Part shown: positions 11,104 through 23,285 of the stretch, piece by piece
Layout of the letters: each line of letters begins with the position of its first letter
Position numbering within the stretch: the first letter of the stretch is position 1
NCBI GenBank assembly: GCA_004794785.1
Contig: SJOL01008356.1
Span: forward strand, 159,853 to 223,852
Source of the DNA: Opisthorchis felineus
Taxonomy: Eukaryota; Platyhelminthes; Trematoda; Opisthorchiida; Opisthorchiidae
Length of the DNA stretch: 64,000 nucleotides
Direction: 5' to 3'
Position numbers and translations under genes: made by a program
The notes under the pieces: generated by a model
The model's input: the letters and a program-made list of their open reading frames with translations, nothing else
What the model was told of the DNA's origin: nothing
Database searches by the model: none

Positions 11104-11228
11104 CAGCCGGTAGCTAATCCTTCGATGTGCACCTCTTGGTTCACTCTGGACGACTTGCTCGGAAAAAAAGAGTAGTTGCACAGTTTATCCGGGATACACA
11201 GGCTCTATGTAAAGAAGATTTCTAACCG

Positions 11229-11590
11229 TAACACGCTAATCATAAGGTTGCTGAGATCTAATCGACAGTCCTTGACCGGTTCCGCCCTTCTTGAGGCTCA
11301 TCAGGTAGGCGCACTCACTGAGTTTTTGTACTACTTGAACCGAAATTGAACGAAATAACATACCAGTTTGGTTTTTACGGGAGACTCACCTGAATCCCAA
11401 CAAAGTCTCTCGTTTACGATGTTCTTCTTTAGTTGGAGAAGATATCTAACCGTTTTAACCCACAGCTAACTTGGTCCTGGGCAGCTTGTCCTGGTCATTT
11501 TGACCCTTGCTACGGAAGTTTTGACCCTGGAACATTTTGGCTATTAAAATTTTCGCCTCCTCCAGGCAATTGAATGTGCTGCACCAGGCT
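11229..11590 (-). repeat. Hammerhead repeat family, copy 3b with a 135-bp interruption
   Basis: Minus-sense copy running from CATAAGGTTGCTGAG through the ribozyme region to the ATGTGCTGCACCAGG block. The CTGATGA box is intact, but GAAA reads GGAA, which should inactivate it. The unit is interrupted between about 11425 and 11559 by roughly 135 bp with no counterpart in other copies (it contains TTTTGACCC twice), then resumes at TCCAGGCAATTGAATG. At 11590 orientation flips into copy 3c. Confidence 0.7.
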
Positions 11591-11679
11591 TGGAAACATC
11601 ACAAACGAGAGATTCAGCTGGGTTCCAGGTTAGTCCCTCGCAAAACCAAATTTGTTTGCAAATGAGTGTATTTCGCTAA
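11591..11679 (+). repeat. Hammerhead repeat family, copy 3c (inverted arm)
   Basis: Begins TGGAAACATCACAAACGAGA and continues through GGGTTCCAGG and AAATTTGTTTGCAAATGAGT. This is the plus orientation of the repeat, joined to minus-oriented copy 3b. The starting point is close to that of copy 1b. Confidence 0.8.
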
Positions 11680-14600
11680 AATAATAGATAGTTTATCATG
11701 AAAAAAACTCCCAGCCAGTCTTTAGGAAGGTGATAGCGTTCGTTAAGGCTAAAGAAGTCAAAGCGTCACGAATAGAAATGAAGTACCTAGAGCACAATTC
11801 ACACAGATTTTTGGGGCGTCCGTACAGTTAAATGTAACTCACTGCGTCCTAGTTTCAGCTAAGTGATGCATATTTATCGTTTGCCTTCAGAGACTCCGTC
11901 AGTCGCCAAACGGATGGATCCCGACGACTCACCAAATTTGTATCATAACCTGCCTGATGTGGCGGTTTTCTGGAATAGTTTCTAGCCAACTGTTTTTGTG
12001 CAGCGAACAGGCAGACAGGGCAAGCGTATGCACGAGCACGCGGTCTATCGCATAATTATTTTCGATACGTAGCTGTGCCCCCCGATGAAATACAGCTGCA
12101 CAATATTAATTCTGTCAGCCCTGATGGATCTTCTGAACTAAACTATGAACAGGTCGGCAGGCCAACTGTCATTCTCTTACACTACATCTCACTCGGTTGA
12201 TAATGCTCATATCCCAAAGGATTTTCGGCGATTACTAATTGACACATCCTATCTAAAGATAAATGACTAGTAGGTTCGAATCAAACTTCAAGAAAAAACT
12301 GACTTTTAAATATGTCTACTTTATCGAAAAGCGATAAAAAGAGATTCCATTGCGGACACATGCGGACACCAAATCCCGATGATGATTGTCGTGTCTGGTA
12401 TATGAAAATTGTTAATCTAGCTTGATGCTAAGCATGAAAAAGGTCGCACACAATCATTATGCGTCCAGTTTATCGGTCCTCAGTCGGACGCAAAACAAGG
12501 GAGAGAGGCAACGGAAAACTGAAAATTCAGCTATTCCCCACCGATTGATCCTTGTTACACTTAGAATTCATGTTTGTACAGGTTAATCTCGGTCTATCTG
12601 GGAAGTCTTCGAGGACCTCGTCATCTACGGTCAAGTTTCAACATGAGCGGTACATTAAGACTGTTAATTCGTCTATAAGAGCAAGTACTTTCCTGTGCAA
12701 TCGATATCTTAACTCTTGATCTACCCTCACATTGAAATGTCCTTCAGATGTAGGTTGCGATGTGGTGTGCAAGCAGGCAGTACACTATATGGCTGAAATA
12801 AACTACCTCAGCTGTCATGACTAACTTTACAAGGTTTCAGGCACTAATCTATTTTGGTCTTTCCAAAGATTCCCCCAGGACCCGCGACGAAGTTAAATTA
12901 GGTCCACCGGAGTAGACTGAGCCATGTAAGTACTTTTGCTGATCATTGTGCGATCAGAGCCAATATGACAGCCAGGTTAACTCCCGGGGCCACGCTTAGC
13001 TAGTGAAGCCTTTTACTTTCTGCCAGACAATATGGTTACCTATAAATTCAAACGTCAGCGAATCTAAATCATTCCGGGTACATCAGGAGTACGAGACCGG
13101 GTTTCTATACGCAAGTTGTTCTTGATTTTTTGGTAAGCTAGCTTGGTTAAAGTACGCATGAAGTTGAAGTACGAGAAAAACACATACTTCAGTAAATGAT
13201 TGTTGAAGTGGACTAGTCAGCTTCTGATAGGCGCATTGAGAGTTGCGCATTCGGTTACATCAGTACCAGCAATCTCGAGATCATATAGTGCCCCGAGGAT
13301 TTTCGTTGGACACACGAGTGAATTGGACAGTCTTAGTGACTAACAACTGAGGCCAAGTTATTCGCATCTCAAAATTGAACCGATCAAAATATCAGCAAAG
13401 ATGATGGTCATAAACAAAGAATGAAATAACACATTGGATTAGAGGGGAAGTAGGGGATGGACATGAAACGTACCTTGTGGGAATGTCCGAATAACACAGT
13501 ATGGCGTTAAAACCAAGATGACTTCCGCCTGTAACGAACATGTAGTTTCATTTCAGATGAACAAATACTTGTTCGACAGAGTCAGTCCAATTGGTGGCTA
13601 GTTAGCGTTGACTGCTGTAGGAAAGTGATCGAATGGAAAAAGGAGCGAGCAAGCGTGGAAATTTAGCTCAGATTAAGGCCATGGTAGAACACTGCTGAAC
13701 ACATGTACACGCTACCGTCCTCATCACTGATGGGCCAAATGTTTTACCGAAAGGTGTCCAACTAGTATGTTCTCCTCGTGTTATAAAATCGCCGCTGCTC
13801 ATAGCGAAAAGCCTTCGCCACTTATTCGGGCAGGTTTTCCAGCTTTCAGCACTTCTGTAGATGCGAACTGTTGAAGAAGTAGGAGAATGGGGAGCGGTCT
13901 GAAAATGATCACTCTTCTCTTCAAATCAGGTCAGTTACAACGTGTGTACCAACTGGCTGTCCAGCTCTAACTGAATTGGAGAAGCCTACAGGAGTACTTA
14001 CGTAGTCATTCATTGGTTCAAAGGTGCCTCTTGTATTAGGGTCAAGATAATCCTTCTTCTTTTGTACTGTATTCACACCCCCCACCCCACCAGAAAGGGA
14101 ACAGTTGAATGTGTCATGCCATGATCACCAACTGAACACATCCAAAACACATATTCACTATAGAAGGAAAACCGTCTGCTTACCAATGGAATATTGTACG
14201 CTATAAGGGGGATTACTTTGCAGTCCTTACCTCTTCAGTTTGTGCTTTCGTCAGTTACCAATCCCTGTTACAGTATATAGTTGACGGTTATCATACGGTT
14301 ATTATCACACAATTTTGACAAATCTCATGAAAGCGGTATTTTTACCCAAAAAACGCGCTGTGGAGCTCCGAAGTTGCTCCCAGGTGTTATGGAGATAGTT
14401 TGTTGATTTGCGCCACTTTGAACGGAAGGATAAGTGTAATATTGGTAAGAATGTCCCCTCAAAAACTAAGTGGATGGGCCAAAATAATTTTCTTAGCAGT
14501 GATGAAGAAACACTTTCATTCAAGTTGGAAAAATTCTAAAGAATGACTCCTTGATAAATGCCTTATCCTCTAGTTGGGGCATGGAGTGATAGTATGATCA

Positions 14601-14882
14601 GCGATACATCATACCCATTCATGTTAATGAAATGGTTTGCACTAAACAAGCATGTGCTTAGAAATTTCACCGTACTTCCCCATGGAGGCATTGAGTAACT
14701 GAATACACCCCAGGCGTGCCTCAATGCATCCCCGTCAGTATGAGTAAAGTCTACCCCCATTTAGTTCTCCTGTAAGCCTACACCCAAAGACAGAAAACCG
14801 CAGCAATGTTTCCTAAAATGGAGGTTTCTGAGCCTTTTATAGGAGACAACAAGGCGTCTCGTGGGAGCTACCACGATTTCGT
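11680..14882. other. Long non-coding stretch
   Basis: About 3.2 kb with no recognised gene, repeat or RNA. Few ORFs of 60 codons or more occur; those at 14305-14760 (65-72 aa, minus) have no visible domain. Confidence 0.5.
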
Positions 14883-15041
14883 TCATCCATCCATCCATCC
14901 ATTCATTCATTCATTCATTCACTCATTCATTCATTCATTCATTCATTCATTCATTCATTCATTCATTCATTCATTCATTCATTCATTCATTCATTCATTC
15001 ATTCATTCATTCATTCATTCACTCATTCGTTCATTCATTCA
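14883..15041. repeat. (CATT)n tetranucleotide microsatellite
   Basis: About 160 bp, starting as CATC repeats and becoming nearly pure (CATT)n, with scattered ACTC and GTTC variants at both ends. Ser/Phe/Ile/His-rich ORFs here are frame artefacts of the array. Confidence 0.95.
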
Positions 15042-16357
15042 CTTGTACGGATACATCATCAGGAAGATAATTGGTATTTGAGGCGAAAATGAAACAGATC
15101 ACTCCCTAAAAGAGGAGTCTTCTAAACCATTCAGAATATTCCTTCATATCTGCATGAACTAACTGAGTTTCTCATCGAATTTCCAAAATACACCAAGCCT
15201 TCCTCTCTTCTCCGTCATCCCCGCACTGACGATGTCACCTCGATTGGTGATGAAACGTTTGCAATCCAACTGCCAAGCCCGGCGAACAGACCAACAACCA
15301 AGCAGCGCACCCGAGCTACCTATATTCCACAACATTGCCAATTGCATAACTTTGTCTCAATGGCATGCTTCCAATGACGACAGCTAGCTGTTAGGCTTAC
15401 AGCGAGCATCACACTTCGCTTGACGCAACACGCCTCGTTACCAGTTAGTTAGCAAAACGCCCCAGTAACCGGTGACGCTGCACCTTGTCTGTATTTACCA
15501 AACCCCGGGTCACGTGGTCCGTTGCTTTGTTTGTGAACGAAAAATGCGACAAAATATCAGGGTGGAAGTTGTCTGCCACATAGGTGGTTAGTGAACCGGT
15601 GTTCAGATTCAACTTCGTAACTATCGCTATTTCGTGTGATCGAGCTAGACTGCATATGATTCCGCATACCGGCAAAGTTTTGCCCATAAATCATGTTTAT
15701 GCTTTAGCATATTGTTGGTCTTCATTCTGTCCTTAAGCAAATAGACAAAACTATTGGATGGAAGTGTTTGGCCAGCTCCTGCACGCACAAACAACGCAGA
15801 TGATTCCTTGTTCAAAAATTCTGTAGGCGACAAAACAGTCCAATACCTCAACTCCAAAATTTATAAGTTAGACAGTTAGAAACTCTTTTGAGTGAATCAC
15901 GCGACTGGCACCGTGTCAGACCAATTTGCCAGACATTGGGCGACACTCACACCCTGATTTAAGCCAGCTCCTCAGGTTTATGGTCTGGTTTATCATCATT
16001 TTAACTGTAGCAGTTGTCCTCCATACGTTTAGTCGAAAACCGCATTAGCAAGGTATGGATCTAGTCCTAAATGTCTGCCAGGATACAATGTGATGACTTT
16101 CTAAAGACGAACTTAAAGAAATAGGTAATAATCAGTCCCTTTTTCATGTTGAAATATCCTTCTATTTCCCATGTCCCAGTAGACAAACCGGGCCGAATCG
16201 ATTTGTCACTGGTCAAGGCGTTCGCCCATGCATTGTCTGCCGCACTGAGAACATTTCGGATCCCTTGGTCGAACAAGTCAATTTCCGATGGGATTTGGTC
16301 ACGAATCCGGCTTGCTGGCGGTCAGCCTGTCGCATCGGTAGGTTAGCCAACCGTAGC
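15042..16357. other. Non-coding stretch
   Basis: No gene recognised; short unrelated ORFs on both strands. Confidence 0.5.
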
Positions 16358-16545
16358 TGACTTTCAGCAACCTAATGAATAGCGTGGTGCGTCTGGAAAA
16401 TTACGTATTACGGTATCTCGATTGTCGTACCCGCTGAAACGTGAGGTGGCCTGGTGCAGCACATTCAAATGAGGCGGACCATCATAAACGATAGATTCAA
16501 CTGGATTCAGTTGAGTCTGCTGTCAAAACCAAATAAGATTATCTG
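16358..16545 (+). repeat. Hammerhead repeat family, copy 4 (plus, permuted)
   Basis: Starts in the 3' arm of stem I (CTTTCAGCAACCTAATGA). It runs into the following part of the unit (GGTATCTCGATTGTCG, CTGAAACGTGAGGTGGCC, TGGTGCAGCACATTC) and on to AGATTCAACTGGATTCAG and AAAACCAAAT. The catalytic boxes are absent. Reading from the end of one unit into the next implies derivation from a tandem array. Confidence 0.7.
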
Positions 16546-19500
16546 TCGAAATGAAGGGGATTTGTTTCAGAGTGGATGTTAGCTTTTTCACATACTGTTG
16601 TTTCCCGTGTTCTGCACAGAAATTCAGTAATTCGACGTCCAATTTGCGCAATATAATCATGGGAAAAGTTTATCTTATGACCTGCTCCACAGATATCTCG
16701 CGCAATCATTGAACATGTTACGCGTCACTGTCTTTGACCTGTGCTCTGTCAGCCATATGGATTGTAGCAACTTTCTGAAGGATGTTCACACATCCATTGA
16801 ACGAGGCATCGGTTTGTTCCGACCATGCATTGTTCGATGCAGTTGCAAGTAGTTTAATAGATTATATGTGCACATTGGTAATGCATAATTTTGAAAATAA
16901 CATTTCCTAACTCAACGTTGCTTTTTATTTGGCCACTCGTAAACACTAGACTCATATTTCATCGTAACGTTGCCAATCAGACATCTTGTTTGCAACCTGA
17001 TAAAACTTGCCGGGTGTTGATCAATTTTCCCTTTAGGAAATCGTATGATATCTAATCTGAGATGCGCGTATTCGCCATATGAAACTGTGTTTTTACTCAG
17101 CCATGCTAGTACGCAATGGTTGATTGCCTTTGGCTGGCTAGTTCGGGTGGTTTTACGGTGTACCCTTTGTTCCCTTTCAGATACCGAATGAAGAAAGCAT
17201 TCAGAAAAACTGTAATCCCATACGATCCAACCCCATGATACCTTGACAGGCTGGGGTTAACATTATTCGGAATATCAATGAAATTCTGGCCTGAAGAAGG
17301 AATGAAAATAAAAATATCATCAACTTGCTGCCCGATATTCGAAGACGGCCCCGGATGAAATCCGGAGAAAACAATTAGCGCATTACAAGAAGAAAAGCAG
17401 TGATGGACTACGTTGGTAGTTTGTCTTTAAACAGAATTGATTAGATCAGAATGTTTAAAGCAGCACAGAAGACGAACATAGATCCCTGGTGTTTGTATGC
17501 GGATGAATTGTTTGCACATGAGGCTGTGGGCAAAGCGTGACCTTGGCACCAAAAGAATCAACTAATCATCAACATGTGGCCCACCGGTGTTTTGCTAGCT
17601 GAGCTCCATACTCCAGCCCATTCAGAAAACACGTTCCAAAAGCAATGACGAGGAATGCGATTTTTTGTCCGCGGAAGCAGTGTGACAAGACCACCCAATG
17701 TCATCTGAAGGCTAAACATGTTAGGTTTGACGTGCTATTTCTCAGATGTCACGTAAACGCAATGCCTAATGCGAACTTCAAGAAAACCACATGATGAAAT
17801 CATTGACAATGTCACATTCACCCCACCCATTTAGTCAACAACCAGACTTAAAGCTTAATCACCTGAGTGGGCGTGCCTAGTTGCTCATGTTCCCCAGGTC
17901 AGCAAGCAGGCATCCGAACGGTAGTGTAGTTCCTCCTTGTTGTGCCATTTTTGTGATGTTTCAGCTGGGAAATTACAGACCAATGTGAACAACCTCTCAC
18001 TTAATTTTCATGCAAAAATATGAATACCTACCTCACTCCGTTTAGGCAATGCAAATGCAATGGCTCCAGTTGGCCCTTGGTTTCACGCCCTGCCAACGAA
18101 TGTTTGTCTCCCAGCTATAGTGACGGCAAGTAGGAAACAGTTAGCTGCTCGGCTTCTGACATGTGCCGTATTGTCAGCGGTTAAACTTAACTTCGCCACG
18201 AAATAGTTCCTACCTAACGCGAGCAAAGTTGTGGCTTGAAACTGCTTGCCAATCCATACTTAGTTGATATACTCTAGTATTGCCACATCAGCGTTTTATC
18301 CAGTCAGAAGAGGCTAACCAGTTGATAGCCCAAACTGAGGTCAAAGCAGACTTCAAGGATGCTTATTATGCGACCACTAGGAACAACAGTAACCCAGAGA
18401 TAAAGGTCTATTAACAAGCGAATTAGCCCAAAAGTCCTTCCGTTCAAAGCAAGAACATCTGTGGTTAATCGAAGGGCGCCAAACAACGTTCTAGAATGGA
18501 AAACATTAGACTCAACAATGATAGATTAGGAAGGTCGCAGTTCGGTTGAAATCCCAAGTGACGGCGTAAATGAAGCTGAATATGAAGACACCGCTAAGGT
18601 TTACGTAAGACGCACAACGAAAGAAATGCACAGCAAAGGTGCTGAACCCAAGGAAAGAACAAACACCCCATCAAGAAATGTATACGAATGTCGCGCGCTA
18701 GTTGAATACTTGGAGATCATGGGACTTAAAATAGACATAGGACATGAATTTACTAACTGTGGGAGCATTATATACGATGCACAGTCCCAGAAAGCATTCT
18801 TATTTAAACAAAGACTTTTGATAACAGAAGCCCCATTCATTTAGATTTTAAGTATGACGGAAGTCAACCAGATATCTTAGGATAAAATGCCAAAAAAGTG
18901 GCTTGCTTCTCTGACTGCTTTAACCCTTTGAAACAAATCAAGATGTATATCCGTCGAATGTCGACTCTGTCTCACCGTAGCAATATGTGGACTTCCAGTA
19001 TACTTAAGTGAACTATGTGAAACCCTAAAATAACTTCCAGAAGGGTGTGAACATGGGGCCATATCCAGATTCGAATCCACTAGTGTAGCTGATCAAGTAA
19101 GTCGATATAACATGAGCACTCTTAGTGTCAATTTAACTAATTACCGGATACGCGGCCCTCTGTTGACTTGACCAATGATTAGTAATGTCGGTCACTAGGA
19201 TTCTTTCGAAATCAAATTCAATATAAACAAATCCGTCGTATATTTTAAACGAATTTCACTCTACAGAAACACCTGCACAGCATCTTATGGCAAAATGCCT
19301 TACCCCAAAGAAGTTTTTATTGAATGACGGTGTTCGAAAATTGATAGGGCAAAATGGAGTTCGTGGGAAGATCGCTATTACAGAATATAGCACTCTGTGG
19401 TAATGCATAAAAGATGAACATAGCCAACAAGGTTACGCAATTTTCACTTCAGAGGAGATTCACTCGCCTTGTCACACGCAACTTTCTCAAGTTGCACCGA

Positions 19501-19754
19501 AGAGTAAACAGGTTTTAATTAGAAACTATCAACCTGTTTTGCTTGCATTATCACCGTTCTTGTTGAAACGCTCACTGTCTTGTGCAATGACTGGGCCAAA
19601 AATCCCGTGACCATATTTCGCCGCAGTGTCCTTTTTGCATGTGTGACAGCTTACACGTAATATAAACTGTTCGAATAACCCACCGGGTGGGACGGATATT
19701 TTTAAACTATGGTGTCTTTACGTGTGAGTGAACCTCAGTAAATACGAAAAAATG
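16546..19754. other. Long non-coding stretch
   Basis: About 3.2 kb with nothing I can assign. The plus ORF at 18626-18844 (72 aa, acidic/basic mixed) has no known motif. A GATTCGAATCC string near 19067 resembles a pol III B box but lacks a partner A box. Confidence 0.45.
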
Positions 19755-19850
19755 CTATTTATCTTTAAATGTGAATAGGCGTGGCGCAGAAGCAATATCG
19801 TCAGGAAGCGAGTTCCACAAATGGCAAAGGCGTAATAAATAAAGTAGAAC
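19755..19850 (-). pseudogene. Possible non-LTR retrotransposon ORF2 C-terminal remnant
   Basis: The minus-strand frame reads RLCHLWNSLPDDIASAP followed by RLFTFKDK and a stop. The pattern WN.LP followed 10-15 residues later by FK is the common C-terminal signature of reverse-transcriptase ORFs of CR1/Jockey/RTE-like LINEs. Upstream residues in the same frame (hydrophobic, V.VLLYLL) are less convincing and no RT palm motif was found nearby. A random match over 30 residues cannot be excluded. Confidence 0.4.
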
Positions 19851-22800
19851 AGTAACTTCAAAGTGGACCGCATATTCCATTCGAGACGAGATATCTGCAT
19901 TTAGACAAACACAGACCTGTCCAACTGTTCCAAACAATCATCAGTGGGAGCCTTTCGGGGATGATTTGCGGAACGGCGAGGACTTTCTTGTATTAAGACT
20001 CCGACATCTCATTCTTCAGTTGCTCTGTGAATAAGTTCATTCCCCAGCACATGTGGATGACGTTATGGATGACGCATGGACAGCGCAGCACATTTTTCTA
20101 GTGTTGAAGGGTAGTCGATTTTGTCACTTGCCACTGATTTGAACTGTCCATCTGTAGGAAGATGCCGTTCTCTGCTGCCTGAATCAATTGCCAAATTTCC
20201 CCGTCATCAAGGGAGTTACTGATAAACACCAGAAAAAGTCAAGGTCCTAGGCCCATCGTGTGAACCAGGGTCAGAGCACACAATTTACTCGGAGTTTCTA
20301 GGTTGGAGATGATCATGTATCTAATCTCGCAACTACCATGACAAAAAGCCAATGCCTCGATAATAAAGTAGTATGGTGTTGCCACACTATCGTTTGCAAA
20401 TTAAAATGCGGTACCACTCAACAATAAACAGATAGGAATTGTTGATATCAAACAGTAGAAGAAGCGGAGGCTGAACAATAAAGTAAAGCTCCAAACGAAG
20501 TGGATGAGCGAGAAGCGAACTACTCTAAGGGCCACTTCTGCAACTACTTGCTACGCCTGATATCACAACGTGACCTTCCGAAATCCAACCGCTTTCCTGG
20601 TTCGATCGACATTGTGTGCTTTACCCTAACCGGATGTGAGGCGAAAGACTGTACCAGCATTGAAAGAATCTATCTGACTGAGCAAATCAATTCAAAATAT
20701 CGCTATTACGGTCAAGAGCCGATAAGGCCAATGTTTAAGCGCGAATGTGGGGACTCAGACCAACAGTGATGGCGCACAGCTAACTTTTGCCGACCCAGTG
20801 CTGACACTTCCGATTACCACTTAGCTCCGCTGCATACCATTGAATCGTATTTTTTAATCCGAAATCGCATTCATGACACAACGCCAAGCAGCGAAACACC
20901 TGTATTTCTGCAACCGATTCAGCGGATGCATCAATTTGCAAGGCATGGCGGCAAACCGACACGGTACCACGAATTCTTGGGTCATTTTTGGCACCTGTAA
21001 ATTAGCAATACATCTCGAGCAGTTTAGTCTGATTGGTTATGGAAAACCAAAGTTGCAAAGTATGTATCCGGATAAAGTAGGGAAAAACAACTACAACATT
21101 CATAGGCTCTAAACATTTAACACGTTTGTGCTCCTGCTAGAAACAGCAATGCAGTACAAATGTGGACGTACATTTCGTAGTTAATGATTTAGACTGTTAC
21201 GGTATGAGGAAAATGATTGCGTGAATAAAAAATCACTATGTAGACGGTTATGTGATATCACCAGCTTGAAAAAGAACAACGGTGGCCTGAAGAGAATGGA
21301 AGACTGCTTGGACCAGTTGCTACGGTTGTTAAAGTCGTCCGTCATTCACTGACAACGTGCCGGCTAAACAGGACAACCACTCGCTCTCCGGACACTGGCC
21401 GGCAGAATTTGATCAAGCGGTCAAAGGTCGACCGTCTCTATCGCTTGTCCACTCCAGTCACGCCAGACAGACAGAGGAACCAATGCCGGCCAGGCACAAA
21501 ACCGGCGACTGGAAACTGACGAATAGCGTGTGTGTAAAAGTCGCATATGGTATGACCTACATGCTGCATTTTGATTGGGTAGCCAGGTCTGGCTTGCTTG
21601 GCTGACGCAGTGCCTTCTCGTGACCGTATATGCACAGGACGCCTATTGGCTTAAGCCGGCTGGTCGATCCGGTATAACATGTGGCCATTGTGTGATCTGT
21701 CGTTGTTTTGGTCCCTCCTGCCTGCCGTTTTTTGATGTTGCCGTGTGTCGTGAAAGACTTGAGTAGTGAGACGCTCATTTACTAGCGGATTCCGCGCCTC
21801 ATACTGAGTCTTTCGTGATGTGCCGGCTGATGCGTCGTCCCCAGTCCAATGCTTGATGTCCGGTATTGATTCTGGCTGAGATAGCGGCTGGGATTAGCTG
21901 CGCAAGCAAAGCCTATCACAGCCAATATTGATGCCCGACAGCATGCACCTGACATCTAGCGTTTTTTTGGAAGTACCAGCACCGGGTTTGTCATCGGTGG
22001 CCTGTGATTTTGAGCACATGTGTCTAATATCACAGTCCTGCTTAGGTGACGAACCTGTCTGGTTTTGCGTCGATTATCCACTGGTGTCAGCTACCGCGCA
22101 CACCCCTTGTTCGTCTGTGAAATGCCCCCATAGTAGCATATCACAGCCGTGCTTAAGGGCTTTGTCGGTAGCTCGAACGTCATTTTCATCAATATGCTTG
22201 ATCTTTGTGTTCATTCGTACCTCCAAGCGTATCCTACACATGCTCGCGCTCCTCAAACAATGCCCACTTCAGTTCGAAATCTGTCCCATATCAAGGACAA
22301 CTATTAGTGATAGTGACCTGTGCTCTTAGTTTCCTGTCGGAAGTCTACCATTGTACTGGTGCCCATCTAGAACCCTGGTGTGAGGGATAGGGGCCTACAC
22401 ATTGGAAATTACGCCTCCTAGGATTTAGACAAATTTAAGACGAGTATTGTAGGAACTTCTCGAGGTAAAACAGTCTTGCATGAAACGATTCTATCGAGCT
22501 GAAATATCCTTTCTAAAGAGCCAAAAACAAAAGTCTCGAAAGTAGCATTCACATCGCAGTGTTTTCCGCCAAAATTGTTAGATATTCGGCTGATTGGCCC
22601 AAGGTGGGTGCGCATTCTAATTGCTGGGTCGACTGCAACTGTGGGGTCGCCACCACCAGGCCTCCCCCCATCTATGGCGAAATAACTGTACAAAACCGGC
22701 GAGCTAGTGCTTCTCGAATGAAGGCTCACATTCACATGTGGTGTGGTGGAGGACGAGATTATTGAGAAAGTCTACCACAGTTCTGTTGTATTAACCTCAG

Positions 22801-23231
22801 CTAGACGAGCCAAAATTACTTGGACCTCTGAATTGTTCATCTTTCGGTGTAGCAGGTGACGGAATTGGCGCAGTGATTGACTAAAATCTTCCGTCTTTGC
22901 CTCAGCTACTTACGGCTCTCGTCCAGTTCCTGTATTGTTGTGGGTTGAAAGAGGCGAGAAATCAATACGATGATTGAAAGGTATGTACGGCTTTCGTGCA
23001 TTGCATAATTTAGTGAAAGATGTATTCCTTGAACAACCCTCGTAATGCGCTCCTGGATGTTCAAGAATTTCATTTGCCGTTCTATCTCTTGAAGAGAAGA
23101 TAAGCTCAATTCGCCGCATAATGTGGGATAGTTCAATCGTAATATCGCTCATTTGCGTGATGGCGAGCAACTATGATACACGTTTGTCTCAAGCAGTGAG
23201 GGGGGCCTCTGAACTGTATATTGCGTTATCA
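19851..23231. other. Long non-coding stretch
   Basis: About 3.4 kb with no gene I can support. The longest ORF (21928-22329, plus, 133 aa, Ser/Cys-rich) has no domain, and its antisense frame is also partly open. Length is within chance. Confidence 0.45.
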
Positions 23232-23285
23232 TTGACAGCATAATATCAGTGTTCAACATCGCTGCTCCGCTGCCGCACGTGTGTG
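23232..23285. repeat. Dispersed repeat family R2, short fragment
   Basis: ATTGACAGCATAATATCAGTG followed by TTCAACATCGCTGCTCCGCTG resembles 2460-2505 and 37950-37995 of the two longer copies. Similarity is lost soon after. Confidence 0.45.

Noticed and set aside
14806..15081. Ser/Phe/Ile/His repeat ORFs
   Set aside because: Translation artefacts of the (CATT)n array.
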